DNA of 64,000 nucleotides from NCBI GenBank assembly GCA_021292105.1, contig CM037857.1, forward strand, positions 38,850,916 to 38,914,915, in the 5' to 3' direction. Under the pieces are notes generated by a model. The model was not told the DNA's origin. It saw nothing but the letters and a program-made list of their open reading frames with translations, and made no database searches. Source of the DNA: Anadara kagoshimensis (Eukaryota > Mollusca > Bivalvia > Arcoida > Arcidae). Both the position numbers and the translations under genes were made by a program. This document shows positions 38,301 to 53,300 of the stretch, one piece after another; position 1 is the first letter of the stretch, and the number at the start of each line of letters is the position of its first letter.

Positions 38301-41300
38301 ATTAAGTGCAGTTGTATTTCACTAACAAAAACTTAATTCACTTTCAAGACTTTATTAAGAAATCAACTAAATGAATAAAATTTTCAAAGGAAACTTTAAA
38401 ATTTCACTTAAATTAGAAGTAAAATTTAAATTCATCGTTTTAATTAAATGATATTGCAAAACTAAAATTTAAAATGCTAGTAAAATGAATTTATGCAACT
38501 GACAAAACTTAATAAATTAAAACCATGACAACAGTAAATTTTGAAATAAAAAATACTAACAAAATCATCATATCAATTGAAATTTCATATTTATATTTTC
38601 AGCTTGTCTATTATTGAAGAGAAGACATAAACGAACAAAATACAACTACAGACACAACTGGAATTGAATTGCATGCAACAGAGAAAAATAATCAAGTTTT
38701 CTTATTTAAAAGTTGAAACAAAACTTTACAAAATTGATTTTTTACATAATTACTTGATTCTAGATGATGGTATTACCCAAGAGTTGCCTACCCTTAATAT
38801 TTTATCTTCATAAATAGTATTTTAATGTTTTGAAGAGTTCTGATGATGTTCATGTTGTACATATACCATAAATGAGGTATTGCACATGTTTATAATTCAT
38901 TATTCTTAATTATTATATAGCAATATACACTTAGCATACAAATTAAACGTAAAACCCCGAGGTGTTAGCGTGAAATATGGATCAATATTTGCATGCAAAC
39001 TTAGTTCAAGTCCGAGGTTTCCCAAATATTTTTTTCATATTGCGCCCTTTGTCACATGTTGTTACATGGCTGAAGACGTCATTGCTGTGTTGTTGTCATA
39101 TTGCACTAGTTCTTGTATCCATTTACAAGAACTAGTGTAATATTTATGTATTGTACGACAAAATGGTGTTTTAGATGAAATACTTGACGAAAGTAAAAGA
39201 AATTTATCTTGCTATATAATAAAAGTGTTATTGAACTGATATTGTGAAATATTGTCCTGAGTTGACTCGACATTTGCACAAGCTTGCGAGTGCAAATGTC
39301 GAGTCAACTCTGGACAATATTTCACAATATCAGTTCAATAACCCTATATAATATAATTAATATTTAATAATTTACATACGGTAGGTATGTACATGGAATT
39401 TGATATTCTGCTGAAGAACATGGGTAGTTTACACCAAGAGTAAGCAACTCTACTGAATCAGATTTCAAAATCACATATCAGAACTTATTCTCTGTCATGT
39501 GCCCTAATTATATAAATAAAATTCCTTCCTTATCCTATCTTAATATTAAATTCAAAGTTTCTTTTCACAATTCGATAACTTTAAGGAAACTCTACTTATT
39601 TCTTAAAATATATTTATTTTATAGAACCTGCCACCTTTGTAGTTCCCCATCATATTCCCTACATTTCCATAAGAACTGTATATAAAATATTATAAAATTC
39701 CATAGCATACTTGCACATTAAAGCAAGGGCTTGCTGTTTTTGCATCGTGTTCTGAAAATTTTGTAGTTGCTGAAACGAGACAAAAGAAATAAAACATTTA
39801 CGCATGGCTTTTACTTCCAATGAAAAAGAAAAAACCTGTAGGAGATTAAAAAAACATGTGAATAAAAATATCCATTCATACCTGCACATTAAAGCAAGGG
39901 CTTGCTGTTTTTGCATTGTGTTCTGAAAATTTTGTAGTTGCTGAAAGTATAAAATAGATTATAAGAAACGTATATCTTTAAGGTTCACTTTAAATGACCA
40001 GTCACTGGAACCTCCACAGCAAGCAGCTTCATGTGATATCAGAACACATATATATATTCAAACTTTCCCTGGTAAAAAATATTCTTATTACCGATTATAA
40101 ATAAGCAACTATCATACAAACATATCTCCTTGTTCTGACAAGGCATTGAAACAAAGAATAAAACTTGAGCAATCTTTTGCATGCATAACTTACAGGGAGC
40201 AGTCCTTGAGTTTAACTTTTGGTATAAACATCTAAACACAAGGGCATCATAAAGTTGTGTTTGAATTAGGACAGGTTGACCAAAAGTATGAAATTTTTTT
40301 CCCCTTGTATTAATTTTCTATTAGATGACTCTGGAACAGATTAATTGTGTTAACATCTTGAGATTCTTTCCTGATATTGAGGCGGACAGTTCTGAGATGA
40401 AGGAAACTGGAGTTACCTGGAAAGAACCACCAAAATTTGGCAAGCTAACTGACAATTTTTCTCATGCTAAAATTTTTTCCGAGTGGGATTTGTAAGTGGG
40501 TAGTGAGAGGCACTGTGATTTGTAAGTGCACATTTTTTACCACTAAGCCACTGTGACCCCCACCAGTATAATGAATTGAGTGGTCTATGATGTTTAATTA
40601 TCTGCGATATTTTCAGGTAAGTGTACTTGTACTCTATAGGCCATTGTAAGTATGTGGTAGCACAAAGCAAATTGGAAACAATTAATTCTTGAGATAAAAA
40701 AAAGGTTGTGTCATGAATAACTAAAACATTGTTACTGGTGTATGAAAACAGTCAACTTACTAAACTACTTGTATAACCAATCAACAGAAAGTGGCTAAAT
40801 CAACTACTTATATAACCAATCAATAAAAATCTGCTAAATCAAAGCTTTTCAAGGATTTTTGTATACATTTTTGCTGATTATCCTGAAGGTAGTGGTTTTT
40901 AAGATTAATTCAAAATCTAGTGCAGATTTAAATATATTTTTCTATAAGAAACAATCTGATGATTAGATATAAATATAGAATAGTTGGTTGGCTGTTATCA
41001 TACGTCAAATCAACAATGTTTTAGCTACAATCAAATAATAACACCCCCATTCCACTACACCAGATCCAAGTCATAATGACTGAATCTGGACTAAATATAG
41101 TGCTTAATTGTTTAATTTTTGTCCCTTCAATTAATAGTCTTTTAAAATGAAAAACTAAAGTAATATGAAGAGTTTCATCGGTGCTGTCTGAAAAAGCATA
41201 ACATGTCTGCACATTTGAGTCCACCAAAAACTTACAGCATTCCTAAAATAAAACTTTTGTAACAAAACAAAGACTCAAATCCAAAGGTATAATAAATGGT

Positions 41301-44300
41301 ACCTTAAATTGCTTTCCAACAAACACAGCAAAAGAATGTATCCATTAATTAGCTTTTTGTATCATACATGTATTGATGACTACATGTAACATGTATGATA
41401 CTATGGATGTCCAGAAAACACTGACTCAACTTAAAATCATTAGGAAGATTTAGCTCACATAGGACTGTATTTGATTACACAGGTTAATTTAACAAACAAT
41501 ATAAACATTGTGTCTTATTAAAGAAGTAAATTCAGTTAATTAAGATCCCCTGCCAGAAGGTACTTTTTGTGATTCACACTTATGTTCAAAGGGCCATAAC
41601 TCCTAGCAAACCAACTCAGGTTAATGATATGCACATATCCTATCAATATTGATACTTTGCACCAAGTTACATAAAATAGTGCTTTCAAAGTTTTGGAGAA
41701 TTACTCCAGACAAGAAGTGTCTGGGTGGACGGAAGGACAGACAGAAATTAGAATTTAATAAACACCCCCTTCTTTCTTTGAAAAGCAGGGTATAATGAAG
41801 TACTTCAGTTTACTCAAGATTCTGTTGTCACAAGTTGCACTCTGCAATTCTTCTTGGTCCAATCAAGTGTTAAAATGAAATCTGGTAGTTCTGACTACAG
41901 TTTAGTAATTAGAGATTTTTAGCACAACTATATTACCAGTACATCTTATCTGTCATATTACCAGTACTTAACTGCCAACATGTTTTAATATCTAACATTT
42001 TGGTTGATCTTCCAATTTACTGCAGGTTTTAATCTTTTTTTAAAGGTTCATCATAACTTACCTAGTCCTCCCAAACTGTTGACAGTACATATTGAACAAT
42101 TTACATGTATAATGATTTATTCCATTTCAGATAACATATATCCTAAGTGTGTGAGAATTTGTAATTACACTGTCTTAATACCTACAACTGTAATCCACAT
42201 AAGAAAAACTACACAAAGTTTTCATTCCTGATTGCCAAAATCATGATCAGCTACCAATTTCTTAAAACATAGCACTGCTGTGCTGCTGTACAGCGTAGTT
42301 AGGAAAATTGTGTTGTGGCAAGACAGAATATAACCGAAAATTCGGGGGGGGGGGGGGGGGGTTGGGTTCGATCTATGCATAGTCCGACGGATGGTTTTTT
42401 TTGGAAAAGGAAACAATGTACCAAACCATGTATTGCTGAATTAAATGGTAGAAAATAATAATTTCATAAATATATGAAAAAGACAATCGGTAATTGAAAT
42501 TTAAAAAAGTTGTACCCGATCGTTTTGTCATTTCGGATAGAGAGAAAGTAGAGTTTTGCAGATCCTGCCGTCGCTATGAGGGGGTACATTCTAGCGGTTG
42601 TATGTAACTGGATCATTTGCTGTTAATCTGGGTTTTAATTAACTGCTGATTATCACTCACAATATTCCCGTTTCATGTTAATGGTGAAGTACAGTTGGTT
42701 TACCAGTTCCGAATTTTTACTACCGAATAATCTAAAATTTCAACCCCGTTCAATTAAAAGGAATCGAAAAATAACTTTCTCAATTTGCTTCTACTTGAAT
42801 GTATGGGCATTAATTGTTTAAATAATATAAACTTCAACCGCTTCCTAAATGTATGTGCACGACAGGTCGACAGATTGTTGGTGACCTAGTTTAACGATGT
42901 AAACAAATCGTGATCACGGAAATGCTCTTTTCAAGAAAACATACTACCACGTGTTTTTGAGGACAGGTGTCGATATTTTGGAATCAGTAAACATCTGTAT
43001 TATTACACCACATAAATTTTATTTCCTCTGCTTGTGGATGACGTCTGCAGCAGCGCTTATATGAAACCCTGTTCGGAACTGGTAAAAAGACTGTATTTAA
43101 AATTTGCACACAACTGTACGAATTATCTCCCTTTCACGAAAGTAAAATCTAATCGATAAAGTTTTAAAATATGACACAATTGCCTCAACATCAAAATACG
43201 TTATCATAACCTTCAAAATAAATTTAAATTTCCGTAGATTTCACGAAGAATTAATTAAACAACCTGCCGTTGCTGTTCATTTCATAAAAAGTTATGATTT
43301 TACATCGTCGGACGCCAACTTCTCGAACTACTTTTTATTGTAAACATGAGATCAGTTCGCCAAATTGCAGAAATTATTAGATGCATCCCGTCGCAATATT
43401 TTACTAGATTCCGAAATGTATTCCGAAAATTTATTCTAAATGTGCATATGTAACCAAATGCATTACCCGTCTCAGAATACATATCTCACGATAAAACAGA
43501 TATACTTCTTTCACGCTCATTTACCAGGCGCACTATTTCCAGGTGTACTCATATCTTATAATTTCATAGCAAAGAAGCTCGATATCTTGGAAGAAAGCGA
43601 CAGATAGTGAACGCTGTACAGAAATTCTTTAGAAATAAAACCTTTTCAACAATTTTGTGTAAAAAATACTTCCAAGGTCACAAATTTTGGAAATTTGGCT
43701 ATTACTGTAATAATTTTATATTTGTGGAAACCTAGCGGATATATACAACTAATGTCTTGATATAGTGAAAACATTTTCAAAGCAGGCACATAAACCACAT
43801 TAAATCAATCTATAAACTAGAACTATGTTCAACTATCTCTTGAGAGCCAAATACCCACTCCTCTCAACAGTTAATGTTTTCTTGCGACCTTGACCTTTGC
43901 GATGTGATCTTGGTTCAAGGTCATGAAACACCTTTAGACCATGAAGATTATTCATGTGAAGCTTTATAACAGTCGTTCAAAGCAATTATGAGATATGACG
44001 GACAGACATGGCGATTCCTATATATTCCCCTCAAACTAGTTTGTGGGAGGAATAATCGGTATCTATAGTCTACCAATTTAAAACATTCTACTTGTTTATA
44101 CTTGTTAACAGCTAAAGTAACGCCCCAAAATACTAAAGTGCTGTTTACAAAACCTGGGACTTAAAACTTTAGTTTTAGCAAATATGTTTGACCTAGCCTG
44201 AAATCTATGTTGTGATGCAAAACATTTAGCAAAAGAAATGCATTGTTGAAAGACTGAAGTGATGGCGATGACCATTCATTTAATTAAATCCTTTTATATA

Positions 44301-47300
44301 CTTTCATGTTAGAAAAACAATGTTCTTTTTATCCGAATTAGCTGTATGTGAAAGTACCGGTATACAATACAGTAACAAATTTTAGAAAACTTACATTTCT
44401 TTTCTTAATAATCTGTACGGTGGAGATATGTTGAACAACTTGCGTTAAATAAAAACAAATCAGTTGTGCAAAAGCATACAGGCTGTAAAAGATTACATCT
44501 TCAACTGGTCATGAGATTGTGTGTTTTGAGAGTAGAACAATATGTATGAATCACTGTAAAATCTAGCTTGACATGATAACATATACATTACCTGGTGTTG
44601 ATGGGCTATGGTCTGTCGCACGAGAACACTTTTGATACTTTGTTCCATAGCATATTTCTTTGCTCTCTGGATGGCATCTTGTTGAGATGAGCTCAATTTT
44701 GGCAATGCAAATGGCTTTTGATCTCTCTTGGCTCCTGGTCCTTCCAGTAGAGGTCCTGACTGTTCCAACTGGTCCATTTGTGGAGACATACTCCCGTTGA
44801 AATCTGAAGCAAGATAGAATAGAATAGTAAATTTTTTACCTCTCCAAGTGCCTATAACATCTGCAAACTTGTAAATGCAATATAAATGGATTTTAACCCC
44901 CTCACTTTTAAACAAAAGAGGAAATGAATTGCAAAAATCACCCAAATGTGTTGGGTTTTTCATCAAAATGAAATATGCATTTAATTCAAAATTTGAATCT
45001 TTTTTAAAATCTAAAACAACATGTTTCAACTTTTCCCAAAAAACTTTGTTCATAATTTTCAAACCAAAGATTTCTCATTTACTGGAAATCTAATACTTCA
45101 TGATAGAATGAAAATTTGTTCATCAAATGGCTGAAAAAATTGGGGAGAAAATGAAGACATGGCGCAGATGTTACAGGCTAAAATAAAACCTAGAAAAAGA
45201 CGATAAACACAGATAACAAAAAACAAATTATATACTACTGAAATGAAAGACTGTAAAAGAATAAAATGCTGCATAGTATTCCAGCATTGAATTCAATCTT
45301 TACCGCTATTTTTCCATGACGGAGGACCGAGAGCAGATGGTTGTGGCAACGAGCCCTCGACATAGTATTTCGGTCGGCACTAGTTTTGGGGAACCACATA
45401 TTTGCACTTGATACTTTTATCAATATGAAAAACACAGAAAAGTAAAAAGAAAGAAAACCATGGATGAGTGTCAAATATTTCAAACGTTTTTAAAAAAAAG
45501 AAAATGATGCAGTGATGCTTTCAAAAATTCAAACAAAATACTTGCAAAATGTCTGATAATGATTTTTTTTCACAAAGCCAAATTTTGGAGAAAAAAAACA
45601 ACCAAAAAGTGTTAGACTTTAATAATTAAATCATTGTTTAAGATGGACATACAACAAAACTTAATAATTCTATCCATACAAGATTTCAAAACTTCGATGT
45701 CAAAATTTGGATTTAAATTTATCAGACATTTCACAATATTTATAAACCTAATATATACACATGATACAGTTGTTGTACAAATATCAGCTGAAACAAAACA
45801 AGTTTATTTTCCATTTCTTTCTAATTTATGATGTCTTAAAAAAGTCATCATCTACTCAAAAATTAAATCAGCTTTTAGTGCCATTATCAACATAAATGAC
45901 CACTAACAATATAATAACAGGGGGAAAATCATGAAAACTTTTCAAAAGCAATAATTATACATACATGTGTCAAACTTATACATTATAATCTAATAATAAA
46001 TCCTGTTGTATTGTTCCTAGATTATTGTTTTAAGTGTTCAGAGCCAAAAACTTGTTCAAGTGGGTTGTGGTTGCCACAACTGGCTGTGACTAAGAGCACA
46101 TGACACCCTCCTTGTAGGATGTAACTTTCACACCAACATTAGAGAGCAATATAACTAAATGAAGACAAGCTTTTGACAAAATTGCCCCATAGTTTTGTTG
46201 TTTGATTTTTAATTTTTTTTAATATAAATCTTGTAAATTATTACATCTGAAGTTTTGACTGACAAAAATATATTGGATACAAAGATTATTTATAAACTTT
46301 AATGACATTTTGTGAATGACAATAATCTAGGAAAAAAATCAAACACTTTTAAAAAGTCAACACCACCACAATTCTGAATTTTGTTTCACCTATAAAAGAA
46401 AGTAAAAAGAAAATGTAATTAATAATTAATCCAGATGGGTCATTTAAAAATTAAAATACTAAATTTGCCAAAACAAGATTTTTCTATTTAAATTCACAAA
46501 ACATAACTCCATGTTATAAATCTGAAAATTGGTCAAACTATGGTGGGACCAATACATGTATCTACAAATGTTGGTCATAATGTATCAATGAACTGTCAAG
46601 TAAACATTTTCCTTTAATCCTGGACCAATTTTAATTAGGCTAGCAAATTCACAATTATCTACAATTGTATTAGACATACTCTGTGACAATTTATTAAAAA
46701 TTATATCAAAACACATAGAAGACAAACAGTTGCAAACATCATTATGACCAAATTCTAGATGCATCAAGACAACTATCTCACAGGAGATACTGTCTTATGA
46801 TTCATAAACATTTAAAACATTCTTTATGAATGGAAAAGCCAATAACTTGAAGAAAATAAGTAAAATATCTATTTTCTAAATTTAATAAATTCATATATGC
46901 CTCTTCTTTTTTGTTTTATTTTTTGGTAGAATTCTACACCAATGAAATAATTCATGATACATTTGTAATAACATTATTGCTATTCAAATTGTAGCCATAA
47001 AAACAAAGACTGCATCTATCGGTGTGAAAATTGTTGATTATAATTAGTCCCTCCATTGTTATTCCACCAGGATGACCCATCTGAAGGCAAATCTAGAAAA
47101 TTAATATACAATACATTATACATGTGTGCCATGCATTGAAAATTTTGCTAAACACTAAAAACAAGATAAGTTTGAAAATATCACAGAGTGGTGTTTTCAA
47201 ATAAACTTTTTTCAAGCATGGAGGGAGAGGATCAATTTTTTAAAGTATAGGTTGCCAAAAACTAAATACAAGTATGAATCCAACATTATCTATATTAAGA

Positions 47301-50300
47301 AGATGCCAGTTTTCATTTTGTTAATGTGACATTCCACAAAAATACTGTAGGAAATGTAGGTCTTTATCAGTAATTGATGTATGTATAGTATAACTTTTGG
47401 CATCATTTGCATTAGTTGAAATCATGTGGTGCCCAAGTTCCAGAAAATTACATTTTTTAAAAATTTAATATGCAGGTGATTCCACATCAGTGTCTCAATT
47501 TCCCATTTTTTTCTTATCTTGCTCAGCCTGATTCAATGGCTTTTATTTGTAAGTGTTCTCTGTAGCTTCCACAGGTAGCCTACTCTTTTTCGAATTCTAC
47601 AGAGGTGTCTTTAACATGCACCGAGACATGGGGCCTCGGTTTCAAGTCTCATCCAAACGACTATTCTAGTACTGAGCTTTTTACACCTCTAGTATGGGCA
47701 GGAGATGAAAATCATCTCAGAAAATGTCCAAGTTCCGAGAGAGGTTCGAACTCACAACCCTTGACTTCAAAAGCAAGTGACAGTACCATTCACCCATGTA
47801 TGCCCATAATCTGATGTGCATAAATATCTATTTATGATCTATTGTTGGCATATTCTATATATATTTTTTCATACACACAGAACAAGCTTTTACTGATACC
47901 AGTAATTCAGAATTCTGTAGTGTCAATATAATACACTAAACAGAACAAATAGCTAAATGGACTAACAAAAAGATCCGATTCTAATTAAAAAACCTTGACA
48001 GGTGAAGGGAAAATAAGGTACTTGAGATCTGTAAAAAAGAAAATCAAACTATTATTATTACTATTAACTGATCAATATAATATCAATATAATAAAAGTAC
48101 ATATGACTTAAATGCTAAAGAAGAAAATAAACACTAAAATAAAAAAATTGGTAGTATTTCAGGATTTTGAAGATTTAAAAAAATAAATCAATAATGCATC
48201 AGTCTTGACTTCTTCAATTAATATATGACCTGAAAAAGAAAACTAGACTTCTCAAATTTTAAATTTTAGAAAAAAATATCAAACAAGAAAAAAAATTGGT
48301 TACTATTATAACCAAAAATATATTATACATTTCAGGCACTCTACAGCTAATATCATATAATACATGTATCATCACTAATATTCCATTTTTTACGTTATCA
48401 CATCAGTCTATTTTATACTTTTCCAGTAATAAACTTGAAATACAAAATGAGGTCTACCCAGTACTGACAAGAAATACCAACACTCTACAATGACCATAAT
48501 GGAATTTCTAGTGGATTCAAGAATTTTATGAAAATAATAACTAACAACTAAAAATTTAAACCATCAGCACTTGTATCCTTAATCAAATACTGAAGTAAAC
48601 CAAGTCCAGCTTGTGGCATATACCAGTACATAAATATTCAAAGTTTAAAACAACATACTTCAACCTTTTACCATATGGCCTAAAAGTAAATTACTGAGTA
48701 TGTTCCCAAATTAATCTCTCAGAAAATAGGACAAGCAATGTTTGCTTAAAAATCATTTCACAAAGCTTACTGACTTTCAAAACTAACAACAAAAACTTTA
48801 GAAACTTTAAATATGAGTGGATAGATTAAGGAAATACAGCTTTTTCAGTTTTTAAGGGCTCTAAAACCAGAACCTGAAGTTTTGAGTCATAATCCTTCAT
48901 ATACACCAACATTATAAGTCAAGAAATAAACAATCAATAAAAAAAACTTGCAATTGAAACCGTCTAACATATGAAGCTGGGAAATGTTTGAATTTAAAAA
49001 TTCACCAGCAATAATAAGCTGCTGACACACTACACAACTATACTACAAGATTATTTAGGTAGACTTGTACAGAGCAATATAATTCTTCATTCAGATCTGT
49101 TATATGTTTTGTTCTGACATTCTGTTCACTTGGCTGTTTATGTGGTAAACTGCAAATACATAGAGAAAGAAGACAATACTATAAATATTTTATTTTGTCA
49201 TACAAGTATTTGCGGAGAGCAGGGTCTTGTTATTTTAAAATTGGAATTTTCACAAAAAAATGGTGAAAAGAATTAGCTAAACATGTTTAACACATTATTT
49301 TAAATTCAAAAGATCTGCATACTATTTTAGAAACCTTTCATTCAGATTAAAAAAGGAAACAAATTTGTTACATCAATATAGCTCAATAGTTTTATCAAGG
49401 CAATTTTTACAATTTTAAATAAGATATAAATATTAAATTACCCATACAATTTTATAGTGAATAAATGTGAAAAATATTATCTAGAGAGAGGTCAAATTCA
49501 TTTTCATTTTTTATTACAAGTTATATTTGCTACCAATGTTAACTTAAATTACATGTATATAAAATTTATATTCAAATGTATTTAACTTCTAAAATTAATT
49601 AAAAGTCTAAAATTTTTGTGTAAAAATACATGAATAATTAATTCAATATTAGGGTTTTTAATCTTCATCAAATTTATATTTTAATTTTGTTTTCAAGCAT
49701 AATCATGAACACCCAAATTGTAATTACTGAACATTTATTATATTTTTAATGATTTGCCAGCATTTTCATTTTTCACACTTGATCATTCAGTATAAAAAGC
49801 GCACAGTTAATCTTGGATAAGAATGAATGTTGTCATGATACAGTACAAGCTTTATTAGTTTAATGTATTTAATCACGAAGATAGAATAAGAGACAATAAA
49901 TCTATTTTTACATTTATGCAAGGATTGTCGACAAAAAGACATTGTATCAGTATGGTAAAGTTTATTTGTAAAGGTCAAAACATGCTTATTGTTATTTCAA
50001 TTTATTTTCACTTATGTTTTCTTTTTATTAAATTTTAAAAGATCATTTTATTTTTATATTTCATTAAGAAATTTTTAGACACAATACACAAAATATAATT
50101 TGGGTAAGGTATAGGCACTAACACTTTTTAAAAAGATATTTTTTCTGTTTCTAAATATTTTTTTTGTTGCTATAATCTAGCAATAACGATTGATGATCAC
50201 CGAGACTGATTACTGCAGCTTGACGGGATCTGTAAAATACAATAAAATACATTTAAGTTTTCCAACGCCACGCTCAAAACCATTATAAATACACAATGAT

Positions 50301-53300
50301 TCAAGGACTTGCCAAGTTAATATTTTCATACAATGTAATTATCAGATTTCCTAAACATGAATGACTGTTTTAATATATAACAATTAAATTGGGTGATCTA
50401 TTCTTAGAAATGCATGGACCAGAACAATGTACAAAGACTGAAGGATACAGCTTGGGGACTTTTTTGGATGAAAACATTGAAACATTTTGCAAAATTATGA
50501 CCATTCCTAATCTCAATATTGCAATGTTTTCTATGCAAAATATTACAGGTCACACTGAAAAATTATATATTCGACTGAAAAGTCACAAGGCTTGACCTGC
50601 AGACACCTGTAGAATGGCCTGAATGAACACTGTAATTGGATTTTGTTAACACAGGGATTCATCAAGGGTCTATTTAGGGCCGAAATTCGGCCCCATTCCC
50701 AATGGGAAAAACCTTAATTTTTTCCCAAAATCGGCTGAGAAAATTCCCAATTAGAAAATTGTGTTGTTTTTAAACAAAAACGAAAGTAAATTTTGTGAAT
50801 CCCCCCAAATCAGCAAAATCAATTAAAAGAGTCAAGATTATTTTAAAACAACATCTGCAAAACAAGATGAAAATACCGCTTCTACATTAAAGGCTTCCGA
50901 GGTTGTGAGTAAACTGACTTCTGACATGATGTCGAAGTTTTCCCAAAATGAGCAGAAAGCTGTTAGTTTTTCCCAATTATTAGTTTAGGGCCTTTTCCCA
51001 AAAGACCCTGATAAATCCCTGTAACACTTATTAAGAAAAGCCAATCCTACAATTAATGCAATATAAGATGCTTAGTATTTACAAATAAAAGTTTTGAAGG
51101 TATCCTTCAGTCTATTTCCGAGTACATTTCAATATTGGGTACCGGAAGAACAAATATGAATTTACCTCAATGTTATGTGTATCTAAATCAATGAATTCAT
51201 TAAAAAAAAGCATTTATGAAGGGAGAAAACACATACTTGAAATATGTAAAAGCTTATAAAATAATTTTTTTGGGGGGATAAAACAACATAAATAATAATA
51301 AATATAAAAGTAGCTGGTATTCTTGTTGCTCTCAAATATGTTATTTTGATGCATTCCACATGATGTGGCTGTTGGAAGCTTGCTGCCGCATGATTCCTTT
51401 AGGACATTCCCGCCATCATGGCACACACTCTATAAACCTCACAAAATACAAAAAAAAGAAAACCTTGTATTACTCAGTGCCACATGGTTTATATACTCAA
51501 CAATGATGAAAATCATGCATAAATCATAACACCAGTTTTTAGACAAAATCTACAACAGTTTTATGAAATGTTTCACTAAGAGAAAAACTGAAGATTTTTT
51601 TCTACGGATAAAATTCAAAACCAAAAATATTGCTGTTAATTGCTGAAATAGTGGCAAATGAAATATATTTTGCCAAAAACATTGAATTCTAAAATTTCAC
51701 ATTTTTTTTATTTTTCATGAAATAGAAGATTTAAAAAGTTTCCAAATTAAAAGTCATAGAAACTTAACAGCAATACATTTGGAAAAATTTGTACATGAAA
51801 TTACATACATATATTAAGTTTTCATGTGTATTAAAATGTATGCCATGAAATCAACATGAAAATGGATATGTTTTACACAAACCTTAACATATTATGCAAG
51901 CTATACCATAAAAAGAGTGCTAAATGAAACACCTGAATACATACTTTTCACAAAATTCTCATATAATAATAATAATCACCATTAAATATGAAGGATTGAT
52001 TGTCCATCATGTCATCTGTAATAAGTTTGACTGAATCCAGATCTTCTATGACTTAATATATATTTTTATTTCAAACACAAATGAAAACATAATTTTACCA
52101 ACTTTAAAATTCAGACAATTAAAGTTGGGAGAAAAAAAAATAAACATGTGTAAAGTAGCAACTTCAAAAATATTTAAATAAGTTTACATAAAATGAAGGA
52201 GGCTGATTATAGCAGAATCGTACATAAATCTTTGGAAAAGTCAAATTGGTGTAAATTTTGCTGTTTGAACATGACTTCATTATTCAGTCTTTTGCCAAAC
52301 AAGTTCTATGTTTAAACTCAATAAATTAGTTATAAAACTTATTATGAGGTAGCTTTAGAATTGAGATGTAAACTTGTGTCCAATAAAAGGTTTGAAAAAA
52401 AAAAAATCAAAAATATATGTTACGTAAAACTATGAACTAATAAAACTTAACGGGTATATAAAAAAAAAATAATTCAAAAAATGGTAAAAGTCGTGGAAAA
52501 TATCTGAGAAACCTAACTTTACATCACTCCTAAAACCTTATCTATACAATCAGATTCCAGCTTACCTGTATAACTTTGTTTCTGGGGGTTTAATGATGTG
52601 CCATCTACTCAGCTTATGAAACTAAAACTTACTATATTCAAATTGGGCACCATATTGAAGAATTTGGACTCTTGTATGGAAAAATATTCATGTCTTATAA
52701 AGAAAACTTACCTTTAAGAACAAAAACAAAACCGAAATGTACTGTCTGATACTATCGTATTACATAATTATTATAACCCACTGACCATAAAATTATAATT
52801 TAATAATTCTGTTGTGTGCTGAAGTGAAAAGATGTCAAAGTGTGTTATCACTTCTTTCCACTTCATGTCAACAGAACATAACTGAAATGAGCCATACCTA
52901 TATCTTCAACTTTCATCTTCTTCATCATTGGTTCTTCACTCTAAAACAGAAAAGTAGTGAAATTAAAATAAGGCCTAATGTAACTTATTGAAATTGTATG
53001 CAAACGAGAAGTGAAGTATATTTATCACACAAAAGACAATGTCATTTATAATTTAACAGGATTGTGTAGCGGGACTGAGTTAATCTGATGAATTCTATTG
53101 TTGTATAAAGTAGATATAATAGTAGATATAATAGAGTTATTTACTAACAGACTTTTGGGACAGGATATTTTCGTTGTGTTAGTACACTTGCTTTTATCCA
53201 GGAAGCCTGGGTTCATTCATCGGTATAGAATTGGGTTTCAGCAGGGGTCTCCTCTTTCCAGTTACAGTTATATCACCTGTCAAATGTGGAGATGTTGGGA

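Larger units (their letters stand above)
44804..52897 (-). other. PUF60 intron 2 (8.1 kb)
   Basis: Very AT-rich. Holds a possible alternative exon (45304-45379), a SINE (47520-47805) and a CAGGG-ended MITE (50652-51021). 48.0-50.1 kb and 51.1-52.8 kb show nothing recognisable. Confidence 0.6.

Noticed and set aside
44804-45062. N-terminal extension of PUF60 as one long frame ([14 protein letters not shown]...)
   Set aside because: Read-through upstream of exon 3 acceptor (GCTTCAG at 44804). AT-rich, no similarity, and exons 1-2 with matching phase explain the N terminus.
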